Shown here: positions 1 to 11,312 of the stretch, piece by piece
Layout: every line of letters begins with the position of its first letter
Position numbering within the stretch: the stretch's first letter is position 1
Origin: Corticium candelabrum
Taxonomy: Eukaryota > Porifera > Homoscleromorpha > Homosclerophorida > Plakinidae
Direction of reading: 5' to 3'
Length of the DNA: 64,000 nucleotides
NCBI RefSeq assembly: GCF_963422355.1
Contig: NC_085098.1
Span: 6,071,265-6,135,264 of the forward strand
The notes under the pieces: model-generated
Database searches by the model: none
The model's input: only the letters and a program-made list of their open reading frames with translations
What the model was told of the DNA's origin: nothing
Program-made: the position numbers and the translations under genes

Positions 1-2
1 CA

Positions 3-695
3 TCCTAACCTTTTAGCCTTTCTTCTTTAGCTTCCAAGTTGCCAAGTTTCTTTCGTTGTTCCTCTACATATTCCTTCTTGAACCTTCAGACCATTTCATT
101 CACGTAGCTAGACCATGTCAATGCATCAGGTTGTGTTTGTGTGCTCACGTTTCCAGCTTTTCTTCACACTTTCGTTCACTTTGTTTCTTTTCAGTTTCCA
201 AACAACTCTCCTTCAATATAAATTGCTCTTTCATGTTGTGAAGTCTCTCCTCTTCTATCTTAGCAGCTCTAAACACAAATACAGCATTGTTACAGTCTTA
301 GCCAATTTCCACATGAACTGCAGTATTTGTTGTGGTGCAAAAGTATACAAAACGTTAGTCCCGAATGATATTCAGACAACCTTGTATTCAACTCTGCATC
401 TCTCTTCACGGCTTCCTCTCTCATTCTCACAACATTTAGTTCTTCTAAAAGACTCTGCCTTTGTGTGTGGAGTTGTGCCTCTTGATCCTAGCCGAGCACA
501 ATCCACTTGTTAATTAAGAGACACAACAACAAATCAACAAACAGGTAGACTTGTTGTTGCCGCTTCAGCCTTTCTATCATTTCCTGTTCTCGCTGGCGAA
601 GTGCTTCAAGATTTTCTCGATACTTTTGATCAATCTAAACTTACCAAAAAACATTGTTAGTTGATTAGTGTGCGCTTGCATACCACAACACTTAT

Positions 696-788
<93 letters not shown>

Positions 789-3548
789 GCCAACCTCATT
801 TCTTGCTCGACTAATCTCTAATCGACACTTCTCTTGCTCCTGCAGTCTCATCTGAGTCAACTGTGTCTCTTTAAATTGTTCTACCTTCAGCACAAATGTC
901 CATCTCTCTTCAGGAACAAAGCAATCTCAAACTCATGGCATGTCACATCACCTGCAAACGTGTCTCAGCCCTTGCTCTCGCATCACACTGCCTCTGGTAA
1001 GCTTGCATCCTCTCTTCCAAGTTGAGCTGCGTTGATTCCTCACTGTCAGCCTGACGTCTAGAGAATTCATTGTCTACTTGACGTAGTTTTTGATCTAAAG
1101 ATTAATCCAACTTGTGTATTTCAAAAAGACAATATAAGAGAGACAGAAAAATGAGTCTTGCCTAAAGAAGTTGCTGTCTCTTTGCTTGAGTCATCAAAAG
1201 TTTGTGTAGCAGTGTCTGAGTGTGTTGTACTATGCTTCTGCGTTAGCTCAGACAGTAGCTGCCATAGAAATCCTGAGACGTACCACTTTATGATACAAAT
1301 TGAAATGTACATACTCAAACATACATACATACACGTACACATACGTATAAGGTATATGTACACATAGATGCTTGCATACATACAGACGAGTACATACATG
1401 TACAGACCTTTTGATTCAGTGGTTGCCAGTCCCTCCTGCAAGATTACAAACACACAATAACAACCTCAATACAAACACAACCAAACCACACATAAACTAA
1501 CAATTTTATGGTAAACTTCAGAGTCTGGTTTAATACAGAGTAGTTTTAATAAATCTCCACCCACAAATACCTAGAAAAAGCACAGATGAAAAAGTATGCA
1601 TCTTCTTCACCAATATGAGACATTGTACCTCATCTAGTTTAGTACCAGATTCAGGCAGAAATATGGCCATTGTGTATTCATATCCACAACGCTGAAGGTG
1701 GTCAACTACCAAGCTATTGGCCACTTTGTCTGCCAACGTGTTGCCTTGCTGGTTGGACAGATTTCTATCGTGTGAAGCTGGACTTAAAGGCTGGGATTCA
1801 TGCAGCAAAGAGACGAGACGACTCCGAAGCTGTGACTGAGAAACAACATATAAATTGTGTGAAATAGAATTGCAGTGGTTTTGTGATTGCATTGTCCGAT
1901 GGAATGTCTGTCTGTGTGACTGTCTGCCTATCCGTCCGTCCGTCTGTGTTTGACTCTGTCTGTCTCTGTGTGCCTGTCTGTTTGTCTGTCTGTCTGTCTG
2001 CCTATCTGTCTGTCTCAATACACATATTTTCCATTTAAATCAAATGTTTACATTATGAGCAACCTAACACAACAAGACCATTACACTCATGAAGCATTCA
2101 AAATTATACTGCGCAAACTACATTTCGACGTTCTAATCTCGCTATGCTAATGAGTTTGTCTGAGACGACTTTTGCATTGCAATGCTGTAGAGTCACTGAA
2201 ATAATTGATCACCACTTAGTCTTGAAGTCAGTCTCATTTTGTCTTCCTTCTTCATCCCTTGCACTCTTTGCCAGCTTGTTCTAATATCTAACTGCTTGTT
2301 CACCCAAAACGGCCAAAAAGTTCAAAAACAAGAGGAATGACCAATAGACAGGACCCTTCTGGCAGAAGCTCAGAATTATATTTGCCTCTTTCTTCTCCTC
2401 CTGTTTCATCGCTGCTACTCCTTCTTCTCTGGAGGCTACCTTCACTGAGTCCAAACACCATGAATGAGCCAAAGACACATCTAATTCGATGTCTGCACCT
2501 GAATCTGGGTCAAAAACAAGGATGTCCGACCTCTTGTCACTGTTGACGTACCTGTATTGTGGCTCTAGTTTGTGCAGCAAGTCGAGTTGAGAAAGGCAGT
2601 TAGACCATGCTGACACAATTGAGTCATGAGTGTGCACTGGACCACCACCAGTCTTACAAGTGATTAGATCAGAGCCGTATATACGGCTCTGGATTAGATG
2701 GTATCCTTGGATGTCCAGTTCTTTGCCACAATCACAAATGTCTGGCTGTCCGTCTGTCTGTATATGTATGTATGTATGTATGTTTGTATGTATTTATGTA
2801 TGTATGTGGCTCAATTGGTTAGAGTGTGCAGTTGGAGATTGGCAACATCCGGGACCTTTGGGTCAGAGTTTGACCCAAATACATAAATTCCCTTGGGCAA
2901 GAACCTAAAATACAATTGCCTCTCTCTCCGGAGTGTCAGTTCTGTCCAGCAAGTATGAAGTATGAAGTATGAAGTATGAAGTACAGCAACTATGACATAC
3001 CTAGTGACACGATAGAGTGACTGCTGAGGCAGCAGCAGCAGCAGCAGCAGCACTCCCAGGCAACAAAGATGAAGAAGAACATGATGACATATAGTAACTG
3101 AGTCTAGATTGTACGGTAGCAAGTATTTAGTATCTGTAACCTGGGCCCTAAGTGTCCTTGTAATAAAAAAATGTATGTATGTATGTATGTCAACGCATAC
3201 TGTTTCACTCACAAATCATTCAGCGTAACATTTTGATTTACCAAAGACAGTCAACTACATAAACAACGAAATTTGAGATAACAAATCAATCAATTTTGTC
3301 AAGAAAGTAGACAGATGCACTTTGAGATATTTATAAATATATATTCAGATTTGCACCTCCATCTGTCTCGTCGTCGGTCGTCTGTCCGTGTCTATTCACA
3401 CTCATTTCTGTCTCGTTGTTTGTCTCTAGAGCAGTCAGTGCGTTTTTCTATTTTCTACCTTCAACGAGTCGAGCAGCCCCTTTCCTCGAAACGACTCGAA
3501 TAAACGCAATCGTAAATCTTCTGCGCTAAGACTTTCTGACTTATCCAT
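3..3548 (-). CDS. OFD1: OFD1 orthologue, centriole/ciliary basal body protein (5' half)
   Basis: Seen: a split gene read right to left. Exon 1 (3459-3548) starts at an ATG and encodes 30 residues including DLRLRLFESFRGKGLLDSLK, which aligns with the start of the human OFD1 LisH region. Exon 2 (1629-1835) contains NSLVVDHLQRCGYEY, nearly identical to the OFD1 LisH segment. Exon 3 (1517-1570) reads VFVGGDLLKLL. Further exons lie near 1412-1440, 1161-1275, 950-1089, 790-920, 560-645, 370-472, 165-272 and 5-85, all rich in E, K, Q and R with coiled-coil spacing, such as YRENLEALRQREQEM. Known of the family: OFD1 acts at centriole distal ends and is needed to build cilia. The gene runs off the left edge, so the C-terminal half is missing. 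Exon borders after exon 3 are approximate. Intron 1 (1836-3458) is unusually long and full of repeats. Confidence 0.9.
698..787. repeat. (CA)n microsatellite
   Basis: About 90 bp of almost pure CA dinucleotides inside an OFD1 intron. The long Cys-Val, His-Thr and similar reading frames across it are artefacts of the repeat. Confidence 0.95.
1908..2650 (-). mobile_element. 5'-truncated LINE copy with (CAGA)n tail (family A, copy 1)
   Basis: Read on the minus strand, a fragment at about 2281-2640 encodes HDSIVSAWSNCL and then RSDILVFD and IELDVSLAHS. This resembles the RPD...D endonuclease-like end of a non-LTR retrotransposon polyprotein. It is followed by a 3' untranslated stretch (2020-2280) and an imperfect (CAGA)n tail (1908-2015). 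The same order of coding end, untranslated stretch and tetranucleotide tail recurs at 29622-30262, and the untranslated part alone at 27718-27955. The coding end is interrupted and truncated, so this copy is dead. It lies in OFD1 intron 1. Assignment to a named LINE clade is not possible from this fragment. Confidence 0.72.
2671..2692. repeat. Perfect 22-bp palindrome
   Basis: CAGAGCCGTAT is followed directly by its exact reverse complement, with no spacer. It lies in OFD1 intron 1 between the LINE fragment and an (ATGT)n tract. Function unknown. Confidence 0.8.
2755..2806. repeat. (ATGT)n tract
   Basis: Imperfect ATGT tetranucleotide repeat directly abutting the start of the SINE at 2806. 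A similar shorter tract lies at 3171-3190. Confidence 0.9.
2806..2988 (+). mobile_element. tRNA-derived SINE (copy 1)
   Basis: Starts with GGCTCAATTGGTTAGAG, a good polymerase III box A, followed about 50 bp later by AGTTTGACCC, a degraded box B. The body continues through TAAATTCCCTTGGGCAAGAA and ends in a heptamer tail (GTATGAA repeated about four times, 2951-2985). A second copy with the same heads and body lies at 15509-15920, which is what shows it to be a dispersed SINE and not a tRNA gene. No acceptor-stem pairing was found that would make a working tRNA. Confidence 0.78.
3029..3053. repeat. (CAG)n trinucleotide run
   Basis: Eight uninterrupted CAG/GCA units in OFD1 intron 1, non-coding here. 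Confidence 0.9.
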
Positions 3549-3988
3549 GTCGGACCGATGCGCGCCTTGTAACTCCGCGCTTGCGCGTGTCTTAAATGCC
3601 CTCGCAATTTCGTACCTAGTCCTCTTCTCGCGCGCACTCCACGTGTTTTAGCACGTGCTTTTTGTTCCACTCGCCGTGTTCAAGTCTACACGTACAATAC
3701 AGCGTACAGCACAAAGTCCTGTTTGTTATGCCTCATAGCTCAATTACACTTAGGTAAAGGACTCAATTAGGATGTCGAATGTTTACACAGTAATGCGTGC
3801 GTAGGGTAAATGAGCTTCAAACAAAGGTGTTCCAATTACCACACAACAAACAGTAAAGACTCTACCATAGTCTATAAATAACCAATGATCACGACATCGT
3901 GAGAAATACAACAGTAGGCTGAGTGAACTGTACCAATTTAGTTTCAGAAATAAAATGTGTTGCAAAACATTCAATTAATTAACAGCCG
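3549..3988. other. Intergenic, OFD1 upstream / transporter 1 downstream
   Basis: Short spacer between two minus-strand genes. It should hold the OFD1 promoter and the 3' end of the upstream transporter. The stretch 3560-3660 is relatively rich in CpG, as expected around a promoter. No TATA box or clear motif was identified. Confidence 0.5.
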
Positions 3989-6900
3989 TCACTGTCTGTA
4001 GAACTCTAAAATCTTTTCCACTGATGCATAGACACAAAGTATCGATCCCAGCACACCCATCACAGATACAGCTATACATACGATTTTCACCAAAGTAGAC
4101 ACTAGACATGATCGAAGAGCCAACTCTGAGTGAAACGTGAGAAGAAAAATAATAGGCGGAAATATAAATGCCAATGCTCCACAGCCAATAGCACCAACAA
4201 GTGGCAAAAATAGACTCAAACGAGGAATAGCGAGTGTAGCAAGCACTAAAAATCACATTTTGACAAATAGTGATAATCAATAAATAAATCAACTGAAGTT
4301 GAATAAACCTGCCAGTAGCATTGTCCCAATACGTAATGCATAACTTGCAATATTGGGTTGCCTCCACTGCTGTCTAGTAGCCCAGTTCAAAACAGATGGT
4401 TCAACGATAGTCATCAGTATGTAGAATTGAATCAAGTATGACACATATATTGCATAGATGTACAAAAGTTGTGACACAGAGAATAACCTACATCGAGTCG
4501 CATAGAATGAAACACGCATACATAAACTCTACCATCCACTTACCAGGAAAGTTTCCCATTCAACGGCAAATTCAAGATCAAAACAGGCTTGATATTGTCT
4601 CCAAATGTCAAATAGCCCATGACAGCAGTCAACGCAGAAAGAGCTATCACCAAAACGCTGGCAGACAGAAACACCCAAGTAAAAGCTTTAGGTTGTTTCA
4701 TCTTGTTCTCTGTTGGTAAAACCTTAACCACACATAAACAATCCAAAACAAAGTAGTTGACATACCGCAATCACTTACTGCTCCAATATTTTCAAATGAA
4801 AACGCCACAGTTCCAAAAAACAATGGTAACGAAGAAACTGAAGCTGCAAAAGGCAGATCTTTGATCCGACCTCCATATCCTGGTTCGGTTAGGTTCAGGT
4901 GGGTAAATGTGAAACACAAAATTACAAAGACAGAAACTGTCAAGGCAATGTTGGCTGTTAGTGACAGAAAAGTGAAGTCGTCTAGATTTCGAATGAGAGC
5001 AGACACAACCATTGGAATACCAATCGCTGCAATCATGATTCGATCTCGATCAATGGTAGACAGACCATCAAAACTGATACCACATGCTTCCAGTATCTAT
5101 ACACACCAACATACACGTATACGTTACATGATATAACAGAAGTTACACAATAGACAACTGACAAATAGAACTTACTAAAATCAACTGCTGTGAAATAAAT
5201 AAAATGTAGTCACAGCACAATCCAAACTGTGTGATCACAAGAAAAATGTTAACAGCCATTCTGTAACAAAATACAATGCAGATTTAACATTTCAAGTCTA
5301 ATGATGACATGTGTGTGTGTGCACGCACCTGAAATAACGGCCTAGCATTTCTGAATACGGCAAAGATGCCTCATATGCAACAGCCCCAAAATCCAAAGAA
5401 GATTGTCCTGTTCTATATATACATAACGTAACAGGCATGCATATGGCTTATCAGCACATACATAATTAAGCAACTGACCGTTGACATAAAACTCTTGAGC
5501 AGCAAACTATGCCATACATTCCTGCAACAGCTATGGAAGCCATCACAACAATACCGATTGGCCCAATCTACAACACAATCAACATCAACAGCCCATCACG
5601 ACTACCCAGGTGCGATAATCACTTCATTTCATACCAATAGGCCAGAAAACTTAAGACTCCAAGGCAAACACAAGATAGCCAGCCCAATAGTTCCTTTCAA
5701 AAAATGTATAAAAGTTTCTATTTTGCTACAGCAACAAAGTCAAACTCCATGAGAAAACGCAGTACAACTTCCTCCAAAACAAATGCGTGCAAAAATTGAA
5801 CCAAGAGTTTTTCTGTAGCATAATTAAATTGTCAATCTAATGCTATGTGTGTGTGCTATTACAATTTCAATTATACGAATATACTGCATGCATCACCGGC
5901 AAATTGCTGTTTCAACCATTATGATACTAAATGTGCTATTTGAAACCAACTTGCACTACACTGTCATAACGACTGCCATAGCAAGAGCACTGACATTACT
6001 TAAAGTGCCATTTTGTGTAATTTAAATTGGCCAAGTTCCAAGTACACAACTCAGATCACATTACCACAACTCTTGAAAGTCAAAGTCAATCAACAATAGA
6101 ATTTAACTTCTTTAAACTTACCTCACACATAATCAGAGTTAACTTTGCTTATCCTGTAAACTATCTTACCACTGTTGAGCATGTTTTTCAGCCTCACAAC
6201 ACTAAACACTAAAGCTTAATCATCCCCAGCATATTTCAAGGCCAGCTAGAGCATTAAATGACACAACCATTTACCATACAACCCTATCTGTACATGTTCT
6301 TAGACTTGAAGATGACAAATTGCCCCAATCCATCTATTATACTATCACTTTATTACAAAGAAGTTGAACAACAGGTCATGCACACTACAAAGTAAATTCA
6401 TTCAAGTCATGGAATTTACCTACAAGCTAGAGTAAAGGCCGGGTAAGAGCCGCATTTGTAACTTACTTGTAACGCGTACATATCTGCAAGGGTAAGACCC
6501 AACCAGCATGGTAAACCTGTAGCATAAGCCACCGATTTCTCCATGATCCTGGACAAGAAAACAGCAAATGCACCCTCATTAATTAATGGAACCAAACCTC
6601 AAATTTACAAATTCATCAAAGATGGTACAGTACTGCAAGCAGATAGCCAATTGATAAACAACCCCTCCCAACCAACCAATTACCCTTTCCATACCTTAAA
6701 ACTATCAAACTATCCCTGAAACAAAATCTAATCTGCATCTATGTATACAAAGCTGTTTAGGGACAATTGATTTAATAATCAAATGAAAACTCCTCATGGG
6801 TAGAAAGGAGAAAGGGCTTCAGAAAGCATCGTTAGCATAGAAAAACCATTTCAATTTTAATCAACCACCCCTACAACAGTTCCATAGTATGATATGTATA

Positions 6901-7506
6901 CTGATCAAACAAACATTCGAAAAATGCTAAGCCGAAATTGTTGTCATTTTATGTCTACGTTTCCCGTCTATGATGTGCATTAATTGCTCCATAATTTGGA
7001 CAATCCATTCGCGCCATGCAGAGTGCCCTGATTTAAATACGTCGATATGTCATTTTCAGGTGTTCAAAGCATCTAAACATATAGACCACGGTCAAGATGT
7101 GCTTTTCTAAGCACACAGAAACTCCAAAACAGCCACCCCTTGAAGATATCAAGCATCTAAAGCCACGCCCAAACGTATCTTTTACCACCAATCCGGAAGT
7201 GGTAAAGCGCTAATCCCCGCCCTTGAGTAACTTCCGTTCTTCCCAAACCTTTCCCAAAAATGGTGCATTGTACAAAATCGGACCGTTCGGTTAGCTCATA
7301 ATAGTAGAATTCGAAGCCTATCTATTCACGTACCTCAGAGAACGACGTGGTTTGTTGGAATCGCCGAGTATCTGGATGTGCTTGCAATTCTCGTCCGTCT
7401 GCAAGATTGGTGATGTTTCCTCGCACAAGGATCTATCGACGTACATTTTCAAGCTCTGTTTCGTGGCCAACAAATATCGCTTTTCTTCACAGCTTGTCGC
7501 ATCCAT
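3989..7506 (-). CDS. SLC36-type (PAT/LYAAT) amino acid transporter, paralogue 1
   Basis: Proton-coupled amino acid transporters of the SLC36 family carry small neutral amino acids across plasma or lysosomal membranes, with about 11 membrane helices. Nine exons were assembled: 7334-7506, 5635-5725, 5479-5567, 5329-5412, 5176-5260, 4779-5096, 4544-4722, 4309-4487, 3989-4245, together 485 codons in one frame. Family landmarks: HFLKGTIGLAILCLP in helix 1 (human MHLLKGNIGTG), ITQFGLCCDYILFIS, LPLFFGTVAFSFENIG, LPTENKMKQP and YLIQFYILMTIVEP. The start ATG at 7506 opens a hydrophilic N-terminus of about 58 residues, as in the two paralogues. The helix 1 glycine pair is changed (GTG to GLA), which could alter transport. 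Intron 1 is about 1.6 kb with no recognised gene. Substrate cannot be told from sequence. Confidence 0.9.
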
Positions 7507-7742
7507 AATGGTCTTTTTGCTGTCTAGATACTGTACACGCACACAGTGAGACTTAGTCACGTGAGTATCACGTTTTGAGCTCGTGAACACAAGACACCTC
7601 AACCAACAACGTAACTACGTAATAAATTTAGAATGATAATGATTCAGACCCGACACTTACGGTCTACACTACTTAGAGTAGTGGCTGTAGTACGTCCTTT
7701 TACCACATGTACATATACCACCAGCCTTTCAATTTAATTAAC

Positions 7743-8052
7743 AAAAAAATAAAAAAAACATTTTGAGAAAATGATGGGTATGTAGGGATGGGTATGTACT
7801 TACTCATGCTCGTCTCCTACATCACAATCTTCTTAATTAGAATGCAGCAGTTGTGTGTGACACTCACAGTACTGGATTGTGATGTAGGAGATGAGCATGA
7901 TTAAGTACATACCCATCCCTACATACCCATCCCTACATACCCATCATTTTCTCAAAAAAATTTTATTTTTTTAGGTAAAAAGATTGTGATGTAGGAGATG
8001 GGCCTAGATGACATAAGTACATACCCATCCCTACATACCCATCATTTTCTGG
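7743..8052. mobile_element. Fold-back (palindromic) MITE-like element with extra arm
   Basis: The left arm (about 7743-7830) and right arm (about 7873-7976) are near-perfect inverted copies, reading ATGATGGGTATGTAGGGATG in one and its complement in the other, around a loop of about 40 bp. The outer ends are A-rich/T-rich. Within the right arm a 14-bp unit, CCCATCCCTACATA, is tandemly repeated. A third arm in the same orientation as the right one follows at 7983-8052. No coding capacity. It lies upstream of transporter 1, just left of the mariner-type element. Confidence 0.75.
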
Positions 8053-8205
8053 AGAGAACACCACGTGATACAGTCCCGTTGCTATCCTCGCGCGGTCGGA
8101 CCACCGAAAGCAATAGTGTCGAGGCTAACACAGAAGTACGTAGCAGCTGACGGATGTACGTAATAACACTGATTGCATCTATAAACAACTCCCATTATAA
8201 TACTA

Positions 8206-10543
8206 AAGTCTGTCCCAGAATTAAAGTCATAATGGGTTTGGGGGAGTAACTTGGGAGTGGCTGAGGAAACCCTGCACCTTGTAAGGACCATATGCAATGT
8301 TGTTGCAACAATCAATTATAGATCCAGTTAGCCTCAGTTTACTATCCCCTCCAGGTAAACTAACACAGGTACTAGATAAGTAAGTGTTCCCTGTACGTAC
8401 CCACAACATCCGAATCTTTTAGCTACAGTAGCTTGGCTACAAGAAGTTCTTCAGTAGATCTATGTGGTGTGCAACTTGGGAGGGCCTGCCTAATTAGCGG
8501 ACATCTGTCCTTTGCAGCTGTGTAAAAATAATTGCAACGCATTTTCTTTTACGCGGCTGGTTGGAACTCAATAAGCCCCATAACTGTTACAGTCCAAGTT
8601 CTAACTTAGTAGTCTGCAGTCAATCAGAACTCAGATGCATTTTCAGAAGCAAAATGATAACAGTATCCAAACCGGAAACAGACTGTGTAGTGCAGGTGAC
8701 GTAACAAGTTTATAGCAGTCACCAGAGATTCCATTTGGAGGTCCCACGCATTGCCTACACCCAACGCTCTCTGCATTGTCAGTTTTGGCTTTCAGTTTTA
8801 ATTCTGGTCTGCTAGTGTTTGAATATTTTCTATCTATTTTCCAATGGCAACACAATCAGGAAGACATATAAGAAGTATAGAAAAGTCAATTGTGCTTTCC
8901 GTGAGAGATTTCTTTGTGAAAGAAAAGGAGGATGGCCCCATCCTTCTGGACAAACCGATCCAGAGAGTAGCAGAAGCAACAGGGATGCACCAGAGAACAA
9001 TCTACAGAATCTGCAGAGAACATAAAGATAAGGGACATATTGAAAGTCCAAGGAAGAGAGGGAGAAAAGAACACAGTGGACCAGTTAGAGAGTACACAGA
9101 CAATTTTCAAGAGGCTGTAATCAGGAGAAGAATTCATAAATTCTACACTGACAAAGTCTTCCCCACATTAACACTACTCCACGCTGCTCTAGTAGAAGAA
9201 GAGGAGTTTCCATATTCAAGGGCAAGTTTGCATAGGATCATTAGCAGAATGGGCTTTCGACATAAAACTATGAACAGAAAAAAATGTTTATACGAACAGC
9301 ACCGCATTGTGGCCTCACGAGCCCAATACCTGAAAGAAATCAAACGATTTCGATCAGAAGGTAGGCCTATTATCTACCTTGATGAAACATGGCTAAATCA
9401 GCACCATACAGTGACAAAATGCTGGACAGACTATGACGGGAAAGGTGGCCTCAAGATTCCTAGTGGTAAAGGAAAACGACTCATAATCCTTCATGCAGGT
9501 TGTGAGCAAGGGTGGATTGATGGAGCTGAACTGATTTTTGTTGGCAAAAGAGACTCAGGCGATTATCACAACGAAATGAATATTTTACATTTCATGGAGT
9601 GGTTTAGAGAGAAGCTGTTACCAAACTGTCCACCTCGATCTGTGATTGTGTTGGATAATGCCAAGTACCACAACGCAGTTGTTGAAAAAATACCAACCAA
9701 GTCAAGCAGAAAACAGGATATGTTAGACTGGCTTGCAAAGCATAAAATTCGCCATGAAAAGAAGATGTTAAAAGCTGAACTATATTTCTTAATTTGGGCA
9801 ACCAATCCTGTTTCTGTATACCAAACAGACGTCTTTGCACAAGAAAAGGGACACAGCTGTTTGCGTCTCCCTGTTGCTCACTGTGAACTAAATCCTATAG
9901 AGCTCGCATGGGCACAAGTCAAAGGTTATGCAGCTAGAAAGAATACAGGGATCAGTGGTTTTACTATGGAGAACATTTTGCAACTTGCCAGAGAAGGAAT
10001 GCTGGAAGTCACACCAGATCGATGGGCTGGCTGTGTGGAACATGTGTGTGTAAGAGAAAAGGTGGAGAAGCACTATTGGGAAGTAGACGGACTGATGGAC
10101 GACCTAGTTGAGCGAATGGTAATAGAAGTAGGCCATGGCGACACCTCGAGCTCTGAGTCTGAAGAAACTGTTAGCGATACAGAAAGTGACTAACTGTTGA
10201 CCTTTGGTATTGTACAGGGCGTAGCAACAGCAGGTAGCTAATTTATATGTCCATTAGAGTATCAACTTCAGTCTCAATTACAGTCTTTATCTTAAAGAGT
10301 TGAAACTAATTTGGCAAGCTATGCATTTAGAGAACGTTGATTGACATAACTCCACCCTCTATCTCATTATATTTCCAAAGTGTGCTGTATCTCCTCTCTA
10401 ATACACCCTATGAACAACACGTTGCCATAATTGAATAAAGGGAATCAAGAGCTATCCAATGATGCCCGTATCAATCCCGTATCTTCCAAAGTGGCCCCTC
10501 AGCTGCCCGTTTTCGGTTGTGACTTTAATGCTGGGACAGACTT
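8206..10543 (+). mobile_element. IS630/Tc1/mariner-type DNA transposon, apparently whole
   Basis: Terminal inverted repeats: AAGTCTGTCCCAG at 8206 and its complement ending at 10543. The match extends for about 27 bp with 1-2 differences and more weakly to about 65 bp. A TA dinucleotide sits directly outside each end (8204-8205 and 10544-10545), the target duplication usual for this superfamily. The element is about 2.34 kb and holds one uninterrupted transposase frame. The close match of its ends and the open frame suggest a recent insertion. It lies between SLC36 paralogues 1 and 2. Confidence 0.85.
8844..10193 (+). CDS. DDE transposase of IS630/Tc1/mariner superfamily, long DDE spacing
   Basis: A 449-residue uninterrupted frame in a single exon. 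The ATG has a favourable context (CCAATGG). Residues about 41-62 (VAEATGMHQRTIYRICREH) form a helix-turn-helix, followed by a basic linker (SPRKRGRK). The DDE_3-type core shows YLDETW (D180), VIVLDNAKYHN (D271) and LNPIELAW (E353). The spacing between the second D and the E is 81 residues, against 34 in classical Tc1. That brings it close to the group described as DD82E (Sailor), from memory. The C-terminus is acidic and Ser/Glu-rich. It cuts and pastes its own element via the flanking inverted repeats. No stop or frameshift was seen, so it may be active. Confidence 0.88.
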   Translation: MATQSGRHIRSIEKSIVLSVRDFFVKEKEDGPILLDKPIQRVAEATGMHQRTIYRICREHKDKGHIESPRKRGRKEHSGPVREYTDNFQEAVIRRRIHKFYTDKVFPTLTLLHAALVEEEEFPYSRASLHRIISRMGFRHKTMNRKKCLYEQHRIVASRAQYLKEIKRFRSEGRPIIYLDETWLNQHHTVTKCWTDYDGKGGLKIPSGKGKRLIILHAGCEQGWIDGAELIFVGKRDSGDYHNEMNILHFMEWFREKLLPNCPPRSVIVLDNAKYHNAVVEKIPTKSSRKQDMLDWLAKHKIRHEKKMLKAELYFLIWATNPVSVYQTDVFAQEKGHSCLRLPVAHCELNPIELAWAQVKGYAARKNTGISGFTMENILQLAREGMLEVTPDRWAGCVEHVCVREKVEKHYWEVDGLMDDLVERMVIEVGHGDTSSSESEETVSDTESD

Positions 10544-10545
10544 TA

Positions 10546-11312
10546 GGGCTCCACGGAAGAGGCACACGCTTACATGCACAGAGAGTCAGACAGGACGCGG
10601 CGCCGTTGAACATAGTCGTACATGTTCAACTACACGCAACTGTAAGCAGCATGTGGCAGCTAGACTTCCAAACGGTAGTCACATGTACACACGTGACCGA
10701 AACAACATGACATTGTGGGAAGCACTACGTGGAATTGCATGGCAGCAGTTGACTGATACAAGGTGACTTTGCACATTTCTAGCTGTTGCGTCAGTGCAAT
10801 TCTTCGGACAAGAGCGAATCGTTTGGTGTGACTCTCGTCGTTGTAGCTGCTTCGAGTGAGGCGCTAGCCTGGCTGACAAAAGTGAAATGTGAAATGTGAA
10901 ATGTGAAAGAATAAATGGGGTTTTTTTACTTGCCGATAGCTGGCTTCTGAGGCGCTTAGTGTCAGCGGTGATAGTCTGGCTACCATTAGGAACGTTTGAA
11001 GTTGAGCGCTACGTGGGTACGAGATCTCTGTAATGAGTTCTGAGAGATCCGGTTCGGATACTTTTGTATGGGCCGCCATTTTAGATTCTTCGCAATTTAT
11101 GAAATTAGAAAGATTTGCATGCAAAGAGAAGCTGATTTCCCGATTGCCATGTGATCTAGCGCTTGCCTGCCTACTCTACATCATTGCACTGCTGTGCACC
11201 TCATGAACACTGTGTACAATTAGATATCACACAAGACAAATTTAGTAAGAATCCAATTGCATTACCTAGATAACTTCATCAACAACACATATAAAAAACG
11301 TTTGAGTTTGAA
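10546..11312. other. Intergenic, no gene seen
   Basis: Spacer between the transposon and the 3' end of transporter 2. It holds a short heptamer repeat, GTGAAAT three times at 10877-10905, like the tails of the SINEs here, but no box A or B was found before it. Otherwise nothing recognisable. Confidence 0.5.

Noticed and set aside
577-893. Long reading frames of alternating Cys-Val, His-Thr and similar over CA/GT runs (also at 15300, 21043, 43658, 58629, 63385)
   Set aside because: Translation of dinucleotide microsatellites, not genes.
1908-2015. Regularly spaced repeats that might suggest a CRISPR array (TCTG tracts here and at 27720, 29625, 61979)
   Set aside because: Pure tetranucleotide tracts without spacers, at LINE ends, in a eukaryotic genome.
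2806-2880. tRNA gene
   Set aside because: Box A and a weak box B are present but there is no acceptor-stem pairing, and the sequence recurs with a longer body at 15509: a SINE.
6465-6550. Possible exon MEKSVAYATGLPCWLGLTLA in transporter 1
   Set aside because: Exon 1 joins exon 2 (5725) directly in phase to give the family helix 1, as in both paralogues; this stretch is intronic.
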